A stretch of DNA of 64,000 nucleotides from Linyphia triangularis (Eukaryota > Arthropoda > Arachnida > Araneae > Linyphiidae): NCBI GenBank assembly GCA_963978545.1, contig OZ021722.1:15442801-15506800 (forward strand), read 5' to 3'. Positions 63,350 through 64,000 of this stretch are shown one piece after another (the stretch's first letter is position 1; each line of letters begins with the position of its first letter). The notes under the pieces were generated by a model. It made no database searches, had not been told where the DNA came from, and worked only from the letters and a program-made list of their open reading frames with translations. The translations under genes and the position numbers were made by a program.

Positions 63350-64000
63350 GCAATTTTATCGAAAATACAATTCTACATTGAAATTACATGGCGGACTATT
63401 CAATGAATAATTGTTCAAAAAGTAAAATTTTCAAAATTTGTTCCGTTTGGTGATATTGAAGCTTATATATAGGAGAATCTCCAATTCCAATTTTATAACA
63501 CTCACTAAATAAGAAGTGGGTCTATAGTTGGTTCAAAATGTGCAATTTTCTCAAAAATAAGATTTCGCCATTGGAAACACATGACGGACTGTTCAATGAA
63601 TTATTGTTCAAAAAGTAAAATTTTCAAAATTTTTTCCGGTTTGTGATATTAAAGCTTATATATAGGAGAATCTCCAATTCCAATTTTATAACACTCACTA
63701 AATAAAAAGTGGGTCTATAGTTGGTTCAAAATGTGCAAATTTCTCAAAAATAAAATTTCCCCATTGAAAACACATGGCGGACTGTTCAATGAATTATTGT
63801 TCAAAAAGTAAAATTTTCAAAATTTTTTCCGGTTTGTGATATCGAAGCTCATATATAGGAGAATCTCGAATTTGAATTTTATAACACTCACTAAATAAGA
63901 AGTGGGTCTAAAGTTGTTCCAAAAAGTGCGATTTTCTCAAAAATAAGATTTCGCCATTGAAAACACATGACGGACTATTCAATGAATAATTTTTCAAAAA
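63350..64000 (-). repeat. Block X, copy 10, cut by the window end
   Basis: The first approximately 650 bp of X, matching 54834-55484. The array clearly continues past the window. Confidence 0.9.

Larger units (their letters stand above)
13429..64000 (-). repeat. Right satellite array, inverted, with higher-order repeats
   Basis: The same monomer and long unit as in the left array, read as reverse complement to the window end. Eighteen inserts (R1-R18) are separated by blocks of 1735 bp (X, Z) or 3325 bp (Y) or by deleted versions of Y. X blocks recur at exactly the same length eight times, which indicates recent homogenisation by unequal exchange or segmental duplication. No genes are seen. 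Confidence 0.97.

Noticed and set aside
1..64000. A CRISPR array or bacterial repeat system
   Set aside because: The repeat is the whole 193-bp unit with no alternating unique spacers, and there are no cas-like genes. All DNA between anchors is itself repeated.
1..64000. Centromeric CENP-B box or telomeric repeats
   Set aside because: I looked for the mammalian CENP-B core (TTCG....A..CGGG) and for short G-rich telomere repeats on both strands and saw neither. A centromeric role cannot be read from this sequence.
15791..64000. Right array as the product of a simple inversion of left-array DNA
   Set aside because: The right-hand blocks are not reverse copies of any left-hand segment of equal order. 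Insert spacing and subtypes differ, so a plain inversion of the neighbouring DNA does not explain the layout.

Overview
The whole window is satellite DNA and I find no gene in it. It is about 29% G+C (hand count of one repeat unit), with no protein-coding gene, rRNA, tRNA, CRISPR array or recognisable transposase. Everything is built from one A/T-rich tandem monomer of 193 bp (for example 209-401) plus a 'long' version of that monomer of about 892 bp. The long version is a monomer split at one fixed position by about 700 bp of unrelated A/T-rich sequence (for example 575-1275). The array organisation, absence of genes and strings of A4T4-type tracts point to constitutive heterochromatin of a eukaryote. 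The base style resembles nematode (Caenorhabditis-like) non-coding DNA, but that is a guess from texture, not from a marker.

Layout. Positions 1-13424 form a left array with monomers in the + orientation. It holds nine long-unit inserts (L1-L9) separated by an irregular number of monomer lengths (14, 3, 3, 4, 2, 5, 2, 2). The last insert is cut off at 13424. There the array changes strand: positions 13429-64000 hold the same satellite in the opposite orientation, with eighteen inserts (R1-R18).

The right array is much more regular. Its basic higher-order repeat is one 698-bp insert plus a block of exactly 1735 bp (nine monomer lengths), 2433 bp in all. Three kinds of inter-insert block occur. 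X and Z are 1735 bp each, and Y is 3325 bp and includes four divergent monomers. Four insert subtypes (A, B, C, D) are told apart by shared substitutions and indels. In order the right array reads X | C Z D X A Y B X A Y B X C/B X A Y(deleted) B X C Z D X A Y/X C/B X A Y B X C Z D/A Y(deleted) B X. This order shows multi-kilobase duplications, for example 13.4-21.3 kb matching 38.3-46.2 kb at an offset of 24895.

Monomers fall into two linker types, called alpha and beta here, read in the left-array orientation: alpha has GAACCAACTATAGACCC and beta has GAACAACTTTAGACCC. Nearly every monomer carries an 11-bp dyad (GGAGATTCTCC) directly followed by a TATA-like stretch and usually a HindIII site. 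The only open frames are short chance frames through the satellite, repeated because the DNA is repeated. The points of most interest are the strand-switch junction, the clustering of rearrangement breakpoints at one place in the monomer, the single-origin long unit, and the mosaic higher-order structure.
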